The translations under genes were made by a program, and so were the position numbers. Positions 10,601 to 19,974 of a DNA stretch of 64,000 nt are shown in pieces (positions within the stretch are counted from its first letter, which is position 1; each line of letters begins with the position of its first letter). The stretch covers positions 13,723,252 through 13,787,251 of the forward strand of contig NW_024041262.1 in assembly GCF_014851395.1 (NCBI RefSeq). Direction: 5' to 3'. The notes below the pieces were generated by a model. It was not told the DNA's origin. It worked only from the letters and a program-made list of their open reading frames with translations, and ran no database searches. Origin of the DNA: Micropterus salmoides. Taxonomy: Eukaryota > Chordata > Actinopteri > Centrarchiformes > Centrarchidae.

Positions 10601-11551
10601 TCTGTAGCCTAATATAAAATAAAATATTTAACATTGTTTATTTTCACGGTCTTTAATTATTCAATAGCACAAGCTCTTTTCTGTCTCTGTCCTATATACA
10701 TTCTTTAAATTTCTCTGTGTGTATTTTTTCTGAAGCAATTTTCCATTTTTAAGTTCTGTTCTCTGTCCTGCATTTTTATTTAACAGCCCAATTCCTACCA
10801 TTTTCTTTGTAAGAGTGTTTTTAGTAATCCCCTTTTTGTATTTTTCTCGTCTGTATTTGAAATATTTCTCTACTTCATTGTAGGTATGACATGCCAGGCA
10901 AGGACATCTTACACCGAAGATGAAGTCTTGTGGGGCCATCGTTTCCTCCCCGTCATGTCACTGGAGGAGGGCTTCTTCAGAGTCGACTACTCCCAGTTCC
11001 ACAACACCTTTGAGGTCCCTACGCCTCCCTACAGCGTCAAAGAGCAGGAGGAGAAGTCCTCCTTGACATCGCCCCACCCACTGCCTGTTGCACACACGCC
11101 CTCCTCCCCTCCGATGGGGAATGGCGGCCGTGGAGGCCGCAGAGAAAGGCTCTTGTCAGCTGATTATGCGGACCACATAGAGGACCAAGCCTCCAGGTTG
11201 CCCAACAAACTCCAGCGCATGAGCTCTACACGGGAGGAGTACCTCTGGAGGGGGCTGAAGACAGGGCCAGCCTTGCCTGGAGGGAAGGCCTCCAGCACAG
11301 GAGACCTTCCGCTTAGTATTCAGAGGCTAAGGTCCAGCTCCATCCCAGCTGCGATGCAAGGACAGCCGGAGGAGCAGGTCCAGCTGTTGTCCTTGGATGG
11401 AGATGCTGAGGAGGGTGAGCTGGAGAAATCCAGACTGCCAGCAGCCATTAGCACTATTACTGCTCCAACACCAGTCCAGATCCCACTGGTAGGGAGTCGG
11501 CCAGAGGACAACCTGCCCCCTAAACTGCGCAGAATGAATGCTGACCGCTGA
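957..11551 (+). CDS. kcnj3: kcnj3 (GIRK1/Kir3.1) K+ channel subunit, whole gene, 3 coding exons
   Basis: G-protein-gated inward-rectifier K+ channel subunit of the plasma membrane. The family forms heterotetramers with GIRK2 or GIRK4 and opens on G-beta-gamma and PIP2 binding, slowing heart and neuron firing. CDS is join(957..1625, 10284..10500, 10884..11551): 1554 nt, 517 residues plus TGA. Exon junctions are phase 0 and phase 1 with GT/AG borders, and the frame stays open across both joins. The N-terminus (MSAIRRKFGEDYQVV) and the end (KLRRMNADR) match GIRK1 rather than GIRK2-4. GIRK1-typical residues seen are Phe126 (human F137, pore helix), Asp162 (human D173, rectification) and Asn206 (human N217, where GIRK2/4 have a Na+-sensing Asp). 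Length is close to the mammalian ~501 residues. The teleost paralogue (a or b) cannot be decided here. Intron 1 is 8658 bp; intron 2 is only 383 bp. Confidence 0.96.
2038..2066. repeat. C homopolymer tract in intron 1
   Basis: C22, a single T, then C6. Such tracts are length-unstable and can form G-quadruplex or i-motif structures; assembly length may be unreliable. Confidence 0.95.
5880..6200. repeat. Foldback-type dispersed repeat, copy 1
   Basis: The left arm (about 5890-5985) reads TTGATACCACTCTCAT, AAATATGAAGCCACAGC, ACTGGAAACA. The right arm (about 6026-6190) reads the complement: GGTGCTGGTAGGTGC, TACCTTTGGACAGAGCCAGGC, GACATGAGAGTGGTATCAA, TTTCCCAAAATGTCAAA. The same inverted arrangement recurs at 8850-9925 and 62421-63022. 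The class is uncertain, probably a non-autonomous DNA element. The open frame at 6029-6241 lies in the right arm and is not a gene. Confidence 0.75.
8441..8550. repeat. Foldback-type repeat, short fragment
   Basis: TTACCAAGTGTTAGATGGGAAGATTGACACCACT and, after it, CTCATCCAACTCTC and AAAGCGAATAAG match the two outer ends of the foldback family seen at 5880-6200 and 62421-63022. It looks like an element deleted down to its termini. Confidence 0.55.
8700..8770 (-). mobile_element. LINE-like 3' tail fragment
   Basis: CAGAATCAGAATCGGGTTTATTG followed by TTTTCACATATGAGGAATTTGCC resembles, in reverse orientation, the (GATTCT)n-ended 3' tails of short teleost LINE copies. A tail of similar type is at 55120-55200 on the + strand. 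No coding part is present. Confidence 0.5.
8850..9925. repeat. Foldback-type dispersed repeat, copy 2, split by a hAT-like insertion
   Basis: Left arm (8868-8990): TTTTGGGAAATGCAAG, GAGATGAGAAGATTAATAACACTCTCATG. Right arm (9014-9180): GAGGTGCTGGTAGGTGG, GTTACCTCTGGACATGC, GAGAGTGACATTGATCTTC, AAGCGAATA. The right end TTTCCCAAAATGTTTCC resumes only at about 9886, after a 682-bp hAT-like element. In the copy at 5880-6200 these two pieces are contiguous. Confidence 0.75.
9196..9877 (+). mobile_element. hAT-like non-autonomous DNA element, copy 1
   Basis: The left end TAGGGGCAAGATTAA leads into TTAATC/GATTAATCGC repeats. The right end, reverse-complemented, reads TTAGGGCTGGGCACGCG. TAGGG(C)TGGGC-type termini and subterminal ATTAATCGC palindromes are typical of hAT-like teleost elements. 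The 682-bp body has no transposase frame. It sits in the right arm of a foldback repeat; a target duplication is obscured by the flanking ATA repeats. Confidence 0.65.
10284..10500 (+). CDS. kcnj3: kcnj3 coding exon 2 (cytoplasmic beta-domain)
   Basis: Encodes residues 224-295 plus the first base of codon 296. The exon follows a TTTGTGTTTCCAG acceptor and starts SRQTPEGEFLPLDQ, the sequence that follows exon 1 in mammalian GIRK1. It carries the FGTGADQLFLVSPLTICHEI strand region and ends FEIVVILEGIVETTG before the donor GTTAGA. Length 217 nt leaves phase 1, which fits the next exon exactly. The family uses this region for the cytoplasmic pore and for G-beta-gamma and PIP2 contacts. Confidence 0.96.
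10501..10883 (+). other. kcnj3: kcnj3 intron 2 (383 bp)
   Basis: Phase-1 intron with donor GTTAGA and acceptor TTCATTGTAG, preceded by T-rich sequence. It is AT-rich and contains no recognisable repeat. Confidence 0.93.
10884..11551 (+). CDS. kcnj3: kcnj3 coding exon 3 (end of cytoplasmic domain and GIRK1-specific tail)
   Basis: Encodes residues 296-517 and the TGA stop. It begins after TTCATTGTAG and completes the split Gly codon, then reads MTCQARTSYTEDEVLWGHRF and the strongly conserved DYSQFHNTFEVPTPPYSVKEQEE. The remaining ~150 residues form the poorly conserved, low-complexity tail that in GIRK1 is unusually long. Inside it a degenerate motif recurs: LPNKLQRM at 401-408, LPLSIQRL at 437-444 and LPPKLRRM at 506-513; comparable LPxKLQ repeats occur in the mammalian tail. 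The stop falls right after NADR, two residues short of the mammalian NSDRFT end. Confidence 0.95.
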
Positions 11552-11621
11552 CATCTGCAGTCTACCCTTGAGACTAAAAACATTATGAAAATTTAATCAA
11601 GCTTGATGGGCATTGCATATA

Positions 11622-11627
11622 AATAAA
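11622..11627 (+). terminator. kcnj3: Putative poly(A) signal AATAAA of kcnj3
   Basis: AATAAA lies 71 nt past the TGA stop and is followed by TG/T-rich sequence (11630-11660). This allows a short 3' UTR; longer 3' UTRs using signals further on cannot be excluded. Confidence 0.55.
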
Positions 11628-11659
11628 GACTACTGTGATATAATTTATATTTTTTTCCT

Positions 11660-12545
11660 GCAGATATGTCCAGTATTTTACATTTATTTATGGGCTCTCA
11701 ACTAAGTTGTCCATAGCCACAAATAGAAGGACCAGACCAATAAGCCATCCATCCGCTCATACTGTGAGTCATTTTTGATAGATCACCATCTGTCCCCCCC
11801 ACTGACTTCACTTCTGCCCTTGTGCTTGTTTCTTTCACTTCTTTACAAAGAGTTGCATTAAAGTCTTTATTATTTCAACCACACATTTTTAATCAAACAA
11901 GTTAATCAAGTTTTTAGTGTCAGAATATGAATAAGACTCACCTGAATGGATTGTTCACTAAACCCTCCCCCATATAGTGATTGTCCAATCATAGCTTAGA
12001 ACTGTAACTAGGCAACACAGGTCTGTCAAGCTTTGGATTTCGCTGCATGCCTTGAGTGGTATAAATGGGGCTGTAGGAAGGCTAAAGACCCACTGGAAGC
12101 TCTGCAGAAATACAATGCTGGGGTGGGTCAGGAGGTTTCGTGTTTACCTTCTTTGGAGTCGTGTGTGGAGAACAAGATCACTATTGCACTTTCTGGGATC
12201 CCTCTTTTCCATGTCTCTGGCCTCCAGGATTACAGATCCAAACAATGAAGTGCTGCTTGGCACAGCGTCACGCAAATTGCAGGATAAAATGCAGGTTGCA
12301 TGTTTCCACAATCTTTGCTAATACACAAGTTACTCACTCCCCCACCACGACGAGTGAGAAGTGTCAGATGCGATGTTGAGCAATCTGTTTGCTTCCAGTG
12401 GGTCTTCTCCCTAAGAATGAAACAAAGGTTTTGATGTTGGTGTCTTTTATTCAAAAACACAAGCAAAAGTGTGAGGAATGGGTTATATTGTGTGTTCATA
12501 TGCTCTAAAGTAAGCTATAAACTTTAACATGTCTAGCTAACAAGC
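11660..12545. other. Downstream flank of kcnj3, nothing recognised
   Basis: AT-rich sequence that may contain extended 3' UTR. Short open frames at 12033-12379 overlap each other and show no family similarity. Confidence 0.4.
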
Positions 12546-12549
12546 TAAC

Positions 12550-14420
12550 TACCAACAGTAGCCTACTAACTGGTCAATAGTTTCCACTGCGCATGGAAGC
12601 TAATCCCGGAAGCTATTTGAGTATAGGCTAACATTAGCGGCTCTGTCCTGCCCTTTATGTGAAAAAGTTTACACTCCACCAATCCCCTGCCAACATTACC
12701 TGAGATAGTGTTATGTTGGTTAGTGCTCATCCTAAAAGCCTCATCCAAAAAAGTGAAAACATAACCTAAGCAAAACACGGCTATGTAACAAAATAACACT
12801 CTCATCTTACATTTTTCTTTAAAACTTCAGGTACTAGACTAAGAAGCTGTACAATGGAACACAAGCACAATGCTGTTTCTTTATTGTCTTCTACATGGAT
12901 TAGTAAGGGTGTGTATCTATGTTCCCAGGGTCTTATGTTCCCAGGATCCATACCACTAACCCCTAAACCTAACACTGGGGAACACTGGACCTTGGGAACA
13001 TAGGAATGACCCCGATCATCAACTGGTGAGGATGCTGACATTTTATGTAAAAAGTCAGCATTAGCTTTAGCCTCAGTATTTTCGCACAATATCATGTATG
13101 TAGCCATCAAGTGCATATTTAAGACTCCTTTTAAATACAGGCTGCTAGAAACATAAAAAAATCAACTGGAGACAGAGTTTTCAGCTAACTCATGTAGCTA
13201 ATGTTAGCTTAATTAGCTAGCTAAATCTTTCATTATTTCATTTAACCTTTATTTTAACAGGAAAGTCCCATTAGCTGCGTTTCTGCGAACTAAAAGGTTC
13301 TTTCAGCCCACTGTTGTATGCGTTTCCACCGTGGTCTAAAGACCTGCGAAGATTAGGCAAATTAACCAGCTGACGGATACGCCGTACAAAGCGATGGACA
13401 GGCATCATTATTTAGTAACCGCTATCCATGACCAAAATTTATAAACTAACATCAGATTTGACTGGAATTTTTTGTGGGGGAGTATAATATAAAGAGACAC
13501 ACGATAAAGTTTGTTACAAATTTAATAACAAACTGGATAAAGTCATGAAGTTCATAAAATAACACCAACACAGAGAAAAAAACACAAACATAAAATTGCG
13601 ACAGTTTGGAAGGTTATTAAAACATTTTCAGACAATGAGCTGTATATCAGCTGGCATGACTCACGTGTGTGTCCACCTGTGCGTCGGAGGAACGTGATTT
13701 TTTAAGGAGCTTTACCTGTTGTAATCAGATGTTCTGTTTGTTTTGGAGAAGAGGAGGCCGACTTGTAGAAACTTCCTGACTGATGAGTATTTAGCGTAAC
13801 TCTATCTGATGTTAGCTGTAAACACACCGCTGCATACTGGCTGTTATTTCCAAGCAATAAATTTAATGCTGATGTACAATCTCAGGCGGACATGTGTGTG
13901 CGCTATTGACAGTTGATTGTGATTTATTGGTTTGCAAAGAAAGGTGGAAAAGAGGAGCCGTAGTGCAAAAACAGCCGACATGCTCGATTTAAAGCAAGTA
14001 GCCTCTACTCGCCCATTCAGAAATTCACTGCAAGGCAAGCCCCACCCACCCCAAAGTACCTGTACCCTTGGAAAGTACTACCCCCCGAGTAGGGACTTTT
14101 GGGGGGGTAAAATAAAGACCCTGGAATAAAATTTAGACCCTGGTCTAGTTCCTAGGTTCCTAGTTCCGGGGTATAGATCCTTTGGTGGAAACGCAGCTAT
14201 TGATGCACGGCCATTGTAGTCTCATTTACAAGGGAAGTCCTGTGTAGCCTACAGCTGGCTAGAAATGAGAAACCTGCATTTGTCTACCTCTGTGTGAAAT
14301 CAAGCACCCATTGTTTTTAAAAATAACTAAGAAATCTGAGTGTTAAATCTGCCACTGTTACTACTGTAAACTGTGTATGTGACATGCACACTGCATATGT
14401 GACGAATGAAAGCTTGACAG
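12550..14420. repeat. Dispersed repeat (family also at 38870-39510), interrupted by a 926-bp MITE
   Basis: Blocks shared in order with 38870-39510 are GGCTAA(C/T)(A/G)TTAG..CTGTCCTGC (12627/38928), GTAG(C/T)CATCAAGT(G/A)CATATTTAAGAC (about 13098/39195), and AAATCTGCCA(C/G)TGTT..TACTGTAAACTG (14345/39446). The downstream copy is continuous, whereas here the last block is displaced by the element at 13273-14198. Class unknown. Confidence 0.6.
13273..14198. mobile_element. 926-bp MITE-like DNA element with AGCTGCGTTTC termini
   Basis: The left end AGCTGCGTTTCTGCG and the reverse-complemented right end AGCTGCGTTTCCACC form terminal inverted repeats. ATT is present immediately outside both ends (13270-13272 and 14199-14201), a 3-bp target duplication as in PIF/Harbinger-like elements. 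Subterminal sequences repeat the theme (CGTTTCCACCG at 13322; AGTTCCTAGGTTCC near 14147). No transposase frame. Confidence 0.75.
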
Positions 14421-15990
14421 GCAGCAACAGTTACTGAGGGGGACAGGGCTTAGTGAACTGTCAATTCATAAAAACCCTGATACACAAATCATTTATGTAT
14501 CACTTGTACCGAATATGTGTTTATTTGAATACTCATTTGAGATGTATCTTTACTACTATACAATTTTAACTATTTTTACTTCTTAGCGTAGTGTTTACAT
14601 TGGCCCGGTACCGCATGGGTAACAAAATGTAATCACATCAATTTTGGGCTAGCCTACAGACTTTATTTCATCATCACTGATTTACTAAAATGTAAAACAA
14701 TACTTGGGAATGCAGGGATGCTGACATCAGGGGACACATGTATTATTGCTAATATGAAGGAAAGATAAAACTTCACATTGCTGAATAATAAATTATTTGA
14801 AATCACAAGAGTATCTGTGAGTACATTTTTCTTTTTCCATAAAGAATTGCTGCATCACCTTTTCTCTGGAACTACAGTCGAGTATTTGCTGACTCTGTTC
14901 AACATTCCAACACCGTGAGGTATTTCAGCCTGCAAAATGCAGCAGCACCTCGTGTGTCACCTGCTGTGATGGTTGAACCAACATTCATCAGAAATAAAAG
15001 CCTTAAATGGAAATGTGAGTTGTTTCTATTATGAAGCAAATTTCAGGAGAGCAAGAATTCAGAGGAAAGGAAACTACAGACAAAACCCTTGGTTGGCATT
15101 CAGTACCTTGGCTGGTAGGCTGATGTACTTTACTCTTTTCTCTGCTCACATGAAATCAAATCTTAACCTCCTACTCTGGCTGCAGCTTCAGTAAATTATT
15201 TTAGTTGCCCTGAAGCCGACAGAAGTCATGCTGTTTACCAGCCTGGTCAGTGGCACTAGAGTTCATTTCATCTTGATTGTGGCTATCAAGATGGAAGTGA
15301 GCAAGAGGAGGGTGATTTTCCAGACATTACACATTTGAGGATGTCCAGAGCTAATTAGTCATACTGCAGAGAATAGCACAAAACAGAAATTTGATTATGT
15401 AACTCATCGACAGTAGAAAATGACCTCCGTCTAGCTTAAGATAAAATTAACTCGGATAAATGATGGAGGGAAAACTAAATCACAGACCATTCTTCACACA
15501 GACATATTACTGGATCATGATGGATACAGCTGTAAAGGAAAATCTGTTTTGCTCGTCCTTAAAGTGTGCTCGGGAAATGGATTAGTCTACTTTTCACTTC
15601 AACTGCACTTCCTTGGTGGAACGAAGGTCATTATGCCTATAAAAAATTATAGAACATGTTAAATTACAAGCCTGGACTAACTTAATGTCTGAATCATGCA
15701 CTAAAATATTCCTGAAAAGGATGAGATCCGAGTACTTCCATTTTATGCTATTTAATACATCTACTCCATTACATTTGTTTAATCTATTTGCATTTCAGAT
15801 TAATGTTCTACAAGTTTAAAAAATATCATGTATCATTATTTAAATACCCAAAAGTATATAAAACAGTTAAAAGGCTCCACCTCAACTGGTTATAACATTA
15901 AAGTACTGTTATAACTTTAAAGTACTGTTTACATGCATCAATAATAACGGTCCAATATAATAATATAACACTGACAGGGTTTATTCTGCC
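14421..15990. other. Intergenic, nothing recognised
   Basis: AT-rich sequence without exon-like open frames. The 73-codon frame at 14973-15194 shows no recognisable domain. Confidence 0.4.
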
Positions 15991-16003
15991 TAATTGTCTG
16001 CTG

Positions 16004-17064
16004 ATGAAGGCATGTGCTCAGTCCTGGTACTCCTGGACCTTAGCGCTGCTTTTGACATCACTGATCTCTGGTACTGCCCTAGAATGGTTTTCATCCTACC
16101 TGTCAAATAGGAAGTTTTGCATGTCTGTACACAACTATGTCTCTTCGTTCTGTCCAGTTAAATATGGTGTGCCTCAGGGGTCAGTCTTAGGACCCATTTT
16201 GTTTTCCTTCCTTGCTGGTTCCCTAGTAAATCACATTAAGCCTGTGGCAAAGAACCTTGGTGTTTGGTTTGATAGTAATTTAAATTTCGAGCAGCACACC
16301 ACAAAGCTTGTTCAATCATGTTTTTATCAACTTAGAAATATAGCAAAAATTCGATCTATGTTAACTTTTAAGGACACCGAGACCATTTTACACACCTTCA
16401 TCTCATCACGCCTGGATTATTGCAACAGCCTTTTCACCTGTTTAACCCAAAAATCTATTGATCGACTCCAGACTGTCCAGAATTCAGCTGCCAGGCTTTT
16501 AACCAGAAAAAAGAAATATGACCACATTACTCCTATTTTAGCTTCATTACACTGGCTCCCAGTATGTTTTAGAATTGACTTTAAAAATTTATTGATCACT
16601 TTTAAAGCTCTTCATGGCCTCTCATCTTGTTATATTTCTGACCTTTTAGTCCCATACACACCAGCACGTACCTTGAGATCCTCGGGCAGAGGTCTGTTGT
16701 CTGTTCCAGAGTCTCGACTGAAAACTAAAGGGGACAGAGCGTTTGCTGTCAGGGCCCCGAGGCTCTGGAACAGCTTGCCCGAGTAAATCAGGTCGGCTGA
16801 GTCAGTGAACTCTTTTAAGTCCGTTCTTAAAACATACTTTTATAGGAGAGCCTTTCCCGATCTTATTTGACTTTATTTTATCCCTTTTATTTTATTGTAT
16901 TTTACTAATTTTATATTTATCTTAAATATCTGTATTTTAGTCTTTTCAATGTTTTTATGCTTTTATCTAGTATTGTTTTGTATTATTGTCTCTTGGGTAT
17001 TATTGTCTTTACACTTGTTAAAGCACTTTGTAACTTGTTTTTGAAAAGTGCTCTACAAATAAAG

Positions 17065-17099
<35 letters not shown>
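16004..17099 (+). pseudogene. L2-type LINE remnant: reverse-transcriptase fragment with ATT-repeat tail
   Basis: Reverse transcriptase of a non-LTR retrotransposon, 5'-truncated and internally deleted. At 16019, in another frame from the main ORF, TCAGTCCTGGTACTC reads SVLVLLDLSAAFDI, the RT block ending in its first catalytic Asp. The sequence then jumps to GTALEWFSSYLSNR, so about 35 residues are missing and the frame shifts. RT block GVPQGSVLGPILF follows, after which the YADD catalytic region is deleted and the frame resumes at KNLGVWFDSNLNFEQH. The C-terminal part (SRLDYCNSLF, LHWLPV, ARTLRSSGRGLL) is intact to a stop at 16785. The 3' UTR ends AATAAAG followed by (ATT)n at 17065-17099, typical of L2/CR1-like teleost LINEs. 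It cannot encode an active enzyme. Confidence 0.9.
17065..17099 (+). repeat. (ATT)n tail of the L2-type LINE
   Basis: About eleven ATT/TTA trinucleotides directly after the LINE's AAATAAAG. The minus-strand copy at 25205 ends in the complementary repeat. Confidence 0.95.
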
Positions 17100-17100
<1 letters not shown>

Positions 17101-18844
17101 ATGATTAGTTACTTTTGATACTAAGTGCATTTTGCTGATGATACTTTAGCATTCTTCTAGTATATAATTATTCCATTAACATGTAAGTTTACATGGAGTT
17201 TTTTTATACTGTTGGGTAGTTTAATCTTAAACAATGGATCGTATTTTGTATGTTTTGTACATTATTAGTTGTTTTTCTACCCTTAAGAGATGTATTCACA
17301 AATTTTAACAGTCCAAAACCATTAATAGTCAGTGTGATTTCTGTTCACAATTAAAAGTTCACAAGATTCCAAGTCATTGTCACCTACAGTCTGAAGCTGC
17401 ATTTGTATGCCACCATAGAGGCAGATGTGCGTGAAGAGCGTGACACTGTGGGCTCTGTATGTTTGCATGTTTTATCCTTGTGCACAGGGAAACACAGCAA
17501 GACACTCTCAGGAGGAGCACAGTGATCAGATCACGCATTCACATTGACCAGATGCTCATCCATAGTCAATGAGCACAAGAACTGTTGCTTCTCTAAAGCT
17601 CAGCGCCATTAGCTTGGTGAATTGAGAAATCATCTGGGTAGTGAGGATTCAGCGTTGTTATATTTTGACCTATTAACATGGATCCAGTCATTTACTGCTA
17701 GGAATAAATCTGTATCTATGAGCTAATATCACTTTGAAAATGTAAAGTGAGTTTCCTCTCACTGATGAAGAAACCCTTTCACTATTGAAACAAGTGGAGT
17801 GGGAGTTTCCCACTCTCACTGGACAAGGAACACTCTCTCTATAAGTGCACACCACTTATTTTGTTCACACATATCAGCACAATTAGTCTTCAAAACAGAC
17901 AGAAATATCACAGGGTACAAAACTTTAACACAAATCTTTTAATTAGAAGATCCAAACAGTACCACATGAGATTGTATTCAACAGAAAATGTCCAAATGGT
18001 CATGAGAGAACCTACCAGGTTTTTAAAGTTTCCTTTTGATCACCATGAGAGATCGGAGTGGGCATCATTTACTCGTGGTGTCAACTGTTCTGTGCCCACA
18101 GGCTTGCTCTGGGCAGCCTAGGTAAATAGTGCTTAGTTCTCCCCTGCAGAATCTCAATTGTGTTTCTTTCTTTGCTCCATGAGTCACCACACATCTTTTC
18201 AAGTGCTCTTTATTTCTGTGGTGTCCTTGCATCTGAAATTCCAGACTGATGAGTGTAAGAATACATTTTGGTACAAATAAAGCATTCTCCCCCTGGAAAA
18301 TGATTATTTCAAGATACATTTTTCTCAGCTGTTACACCTGTAAAAAACTGCATGCGCAAAAAGCAATGCAATCTCCAAGGCCTTTTTTTCACCCACCCAC
18401 TTGCATTTTTAGCAGTATTATGACCTAAAGTTATTTACAAAATGAATGATTTTCCAAAGAATGTTTGAGAGAATCCACCTGAACAACAAAAAAGTGAAAA
18501 CAATTAATTAGATACAGTTTAATTAATTTCAGCTGCAGTCTCACTTTACACCTAAATCTGGGTGAAGTTTCTGCTAAATATATTTTCTTCATGAAAATTG
18601 TTTATAATTAGAGAATGTTTGGCTTGTTTAAAGAAAGTTTAAAGCAACCTAAAGCCCTGGAAAGCTTTTTTCAGTACAGTAACTTTATTAATTTATTATC
18701 TATTAATCTGGGTCCCATTTTACTGTGTTTATTGCAACAGAAGTAATGTGGTGGTTGTGCACTGTGTCAGGGTTCAGAATGCATTTTTTTATGAAGGGAG
18801 TGCGTTCAAGCAACACTAGATCCTAAATTGTCACATATGGATGC
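17100..18844. other. Intergenic, nothing recognised
   Basis: No exon, transposon end or long tandem repeat could be supported here. Confidence 0.4.
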
Positions 18845-18847
18845 TTG

Positions 18848-19452
18848 GGCCCCATCCACACTACTGCGTTTTCGCTTTCAAACGGAGACCTTTTGCTACG
18901 TTTGCACCTCACATATAGATACAGACTAAAACGGTGAAGTTTGAAAATGCTGCCGACCCTGTTTTTCGTTTTAAAACTCCGGGTAGCGTTTTGGTGCAGA
19001 CGGGCAAAAACGGAGGACTTTAGAAATGATGCCGCAGGCGCTCACATTTTGCTCTTTGATTGGTTCTCATAAGTCATGCAAAGCAGACTAAATATTACTA
19101 CTGAAAATATTTTGTACCGTGCAAATAACACTTATAGCCTATACTTGTACTGTTTATGTTGCCTTATTTACTTTGTGACGTGTCCCAGTCTGTTTTCGGC
19201 TGGCACAGTTGCTTTTAACTCCAGTGTTATATTCAATAGCAGTCCCAGCTCGTTTTTGGTCCATGCAAGAAAAAATCTGGTGTGGTTCTTCGTCTGTTTT
19301 TTTTAATTCTTTCATCAAATCTTCTGTAACTGTGTTTACACCGGCACGTGCACCCAGTGTGAAGGGCCACTAAATGTGAGTTTTCAGTCGTTTTAATGTA
19401 GAACACTGGCATGGACAGAGATCGTAATCGTTAACTCTGTGTGGATGGGGCC
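18848..19452. mobile_element. 605-bp MITE with perfect 14-bp TIRs
   Basis: Both ends carry GGCCCCATCCACAC in inverted orientation (18848-18861 and 19439-19452). TTG lies directly outside each end (18845-18847 and 19453-19455), a 3-bp target duplication. The interior has CGTTTTCG/AAACGG(A/T) stretches near the ends and only a short non-coding open frame. Probably PIF/Harbinger-like; the superfamily is inferred from the 3-bp duplication. Confidence 0.8.
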
Positions 19453-19634
19453 TTGGTCAAGACTCCTTGGCGTTGCTTTTTAACACCCTGGGTACCCCTT
19501 TACATTGGACTCACACAGGAGGCGTGTGCGCCGTGTTACGGCTGTGCCGCTGTGAAATGTAACAATTTGGTTAAGTTTAGACACAATAGGTACTTGGTTA
19601 GATTTAGGATAAGATCATGGTTTGGGTTTACTAA

Positions 19635-19800
19635 GTTACTTACGTCAGTTAATTTAAATAAGTTAAGTAATAATTTAGCAGAGGTTGCGTGCATCTGGAG
19701 CAACTATGGGTTAAGTGTCTTGCTCATGGACACATTGGTGTATGTGTCACAGTGGAAATGGAACCTGAGACTCCCACACCAACATAACCTTAACCTACTT
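19635..19800 (+). repeat. Interspersed fish repeat (GGAGCAACT..GGGTTAAGTGT family), copy 1
   Basis: GAGGTTGCGTGCATCTGGAGCAACTATGGGTTAAGTGTCTTGCTCA and GGACACATTGGTG match the copy at 51890-52070. The open frame spanning 19441-19974 crosses from the MITE through this repeat and is not a gene. Class uncertain, SINE-like in size. Confidence 0.6.
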
Positions 19801-19974
19801 AAATTAAATGTTTTTGTTTCACATGGGAAACGAATGCCGGTCTCCTGGTTGAAAGTCCAGTTTCTGGCCCCAGTCCACCCCAACTACCTCCTTACTCTGA
19901 CTTTTCTGTTAAATATCCAACACTTAGCTTCAGTATTCAAAACTGACACTACAGGGCTTTCCCCAGTGCATTGA

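Noticed and set aside
16004..16786. 260-codon frame as a host gene
   Set aside because: It carries L2-type reverse transcriptase blocks with internal deletions and ends in a LINE tail.
19441..19974. 177-codon open frame
   Set aside because: It starts in the TIR of a MITE and runs through an interspersed repeat; no domain is visible.
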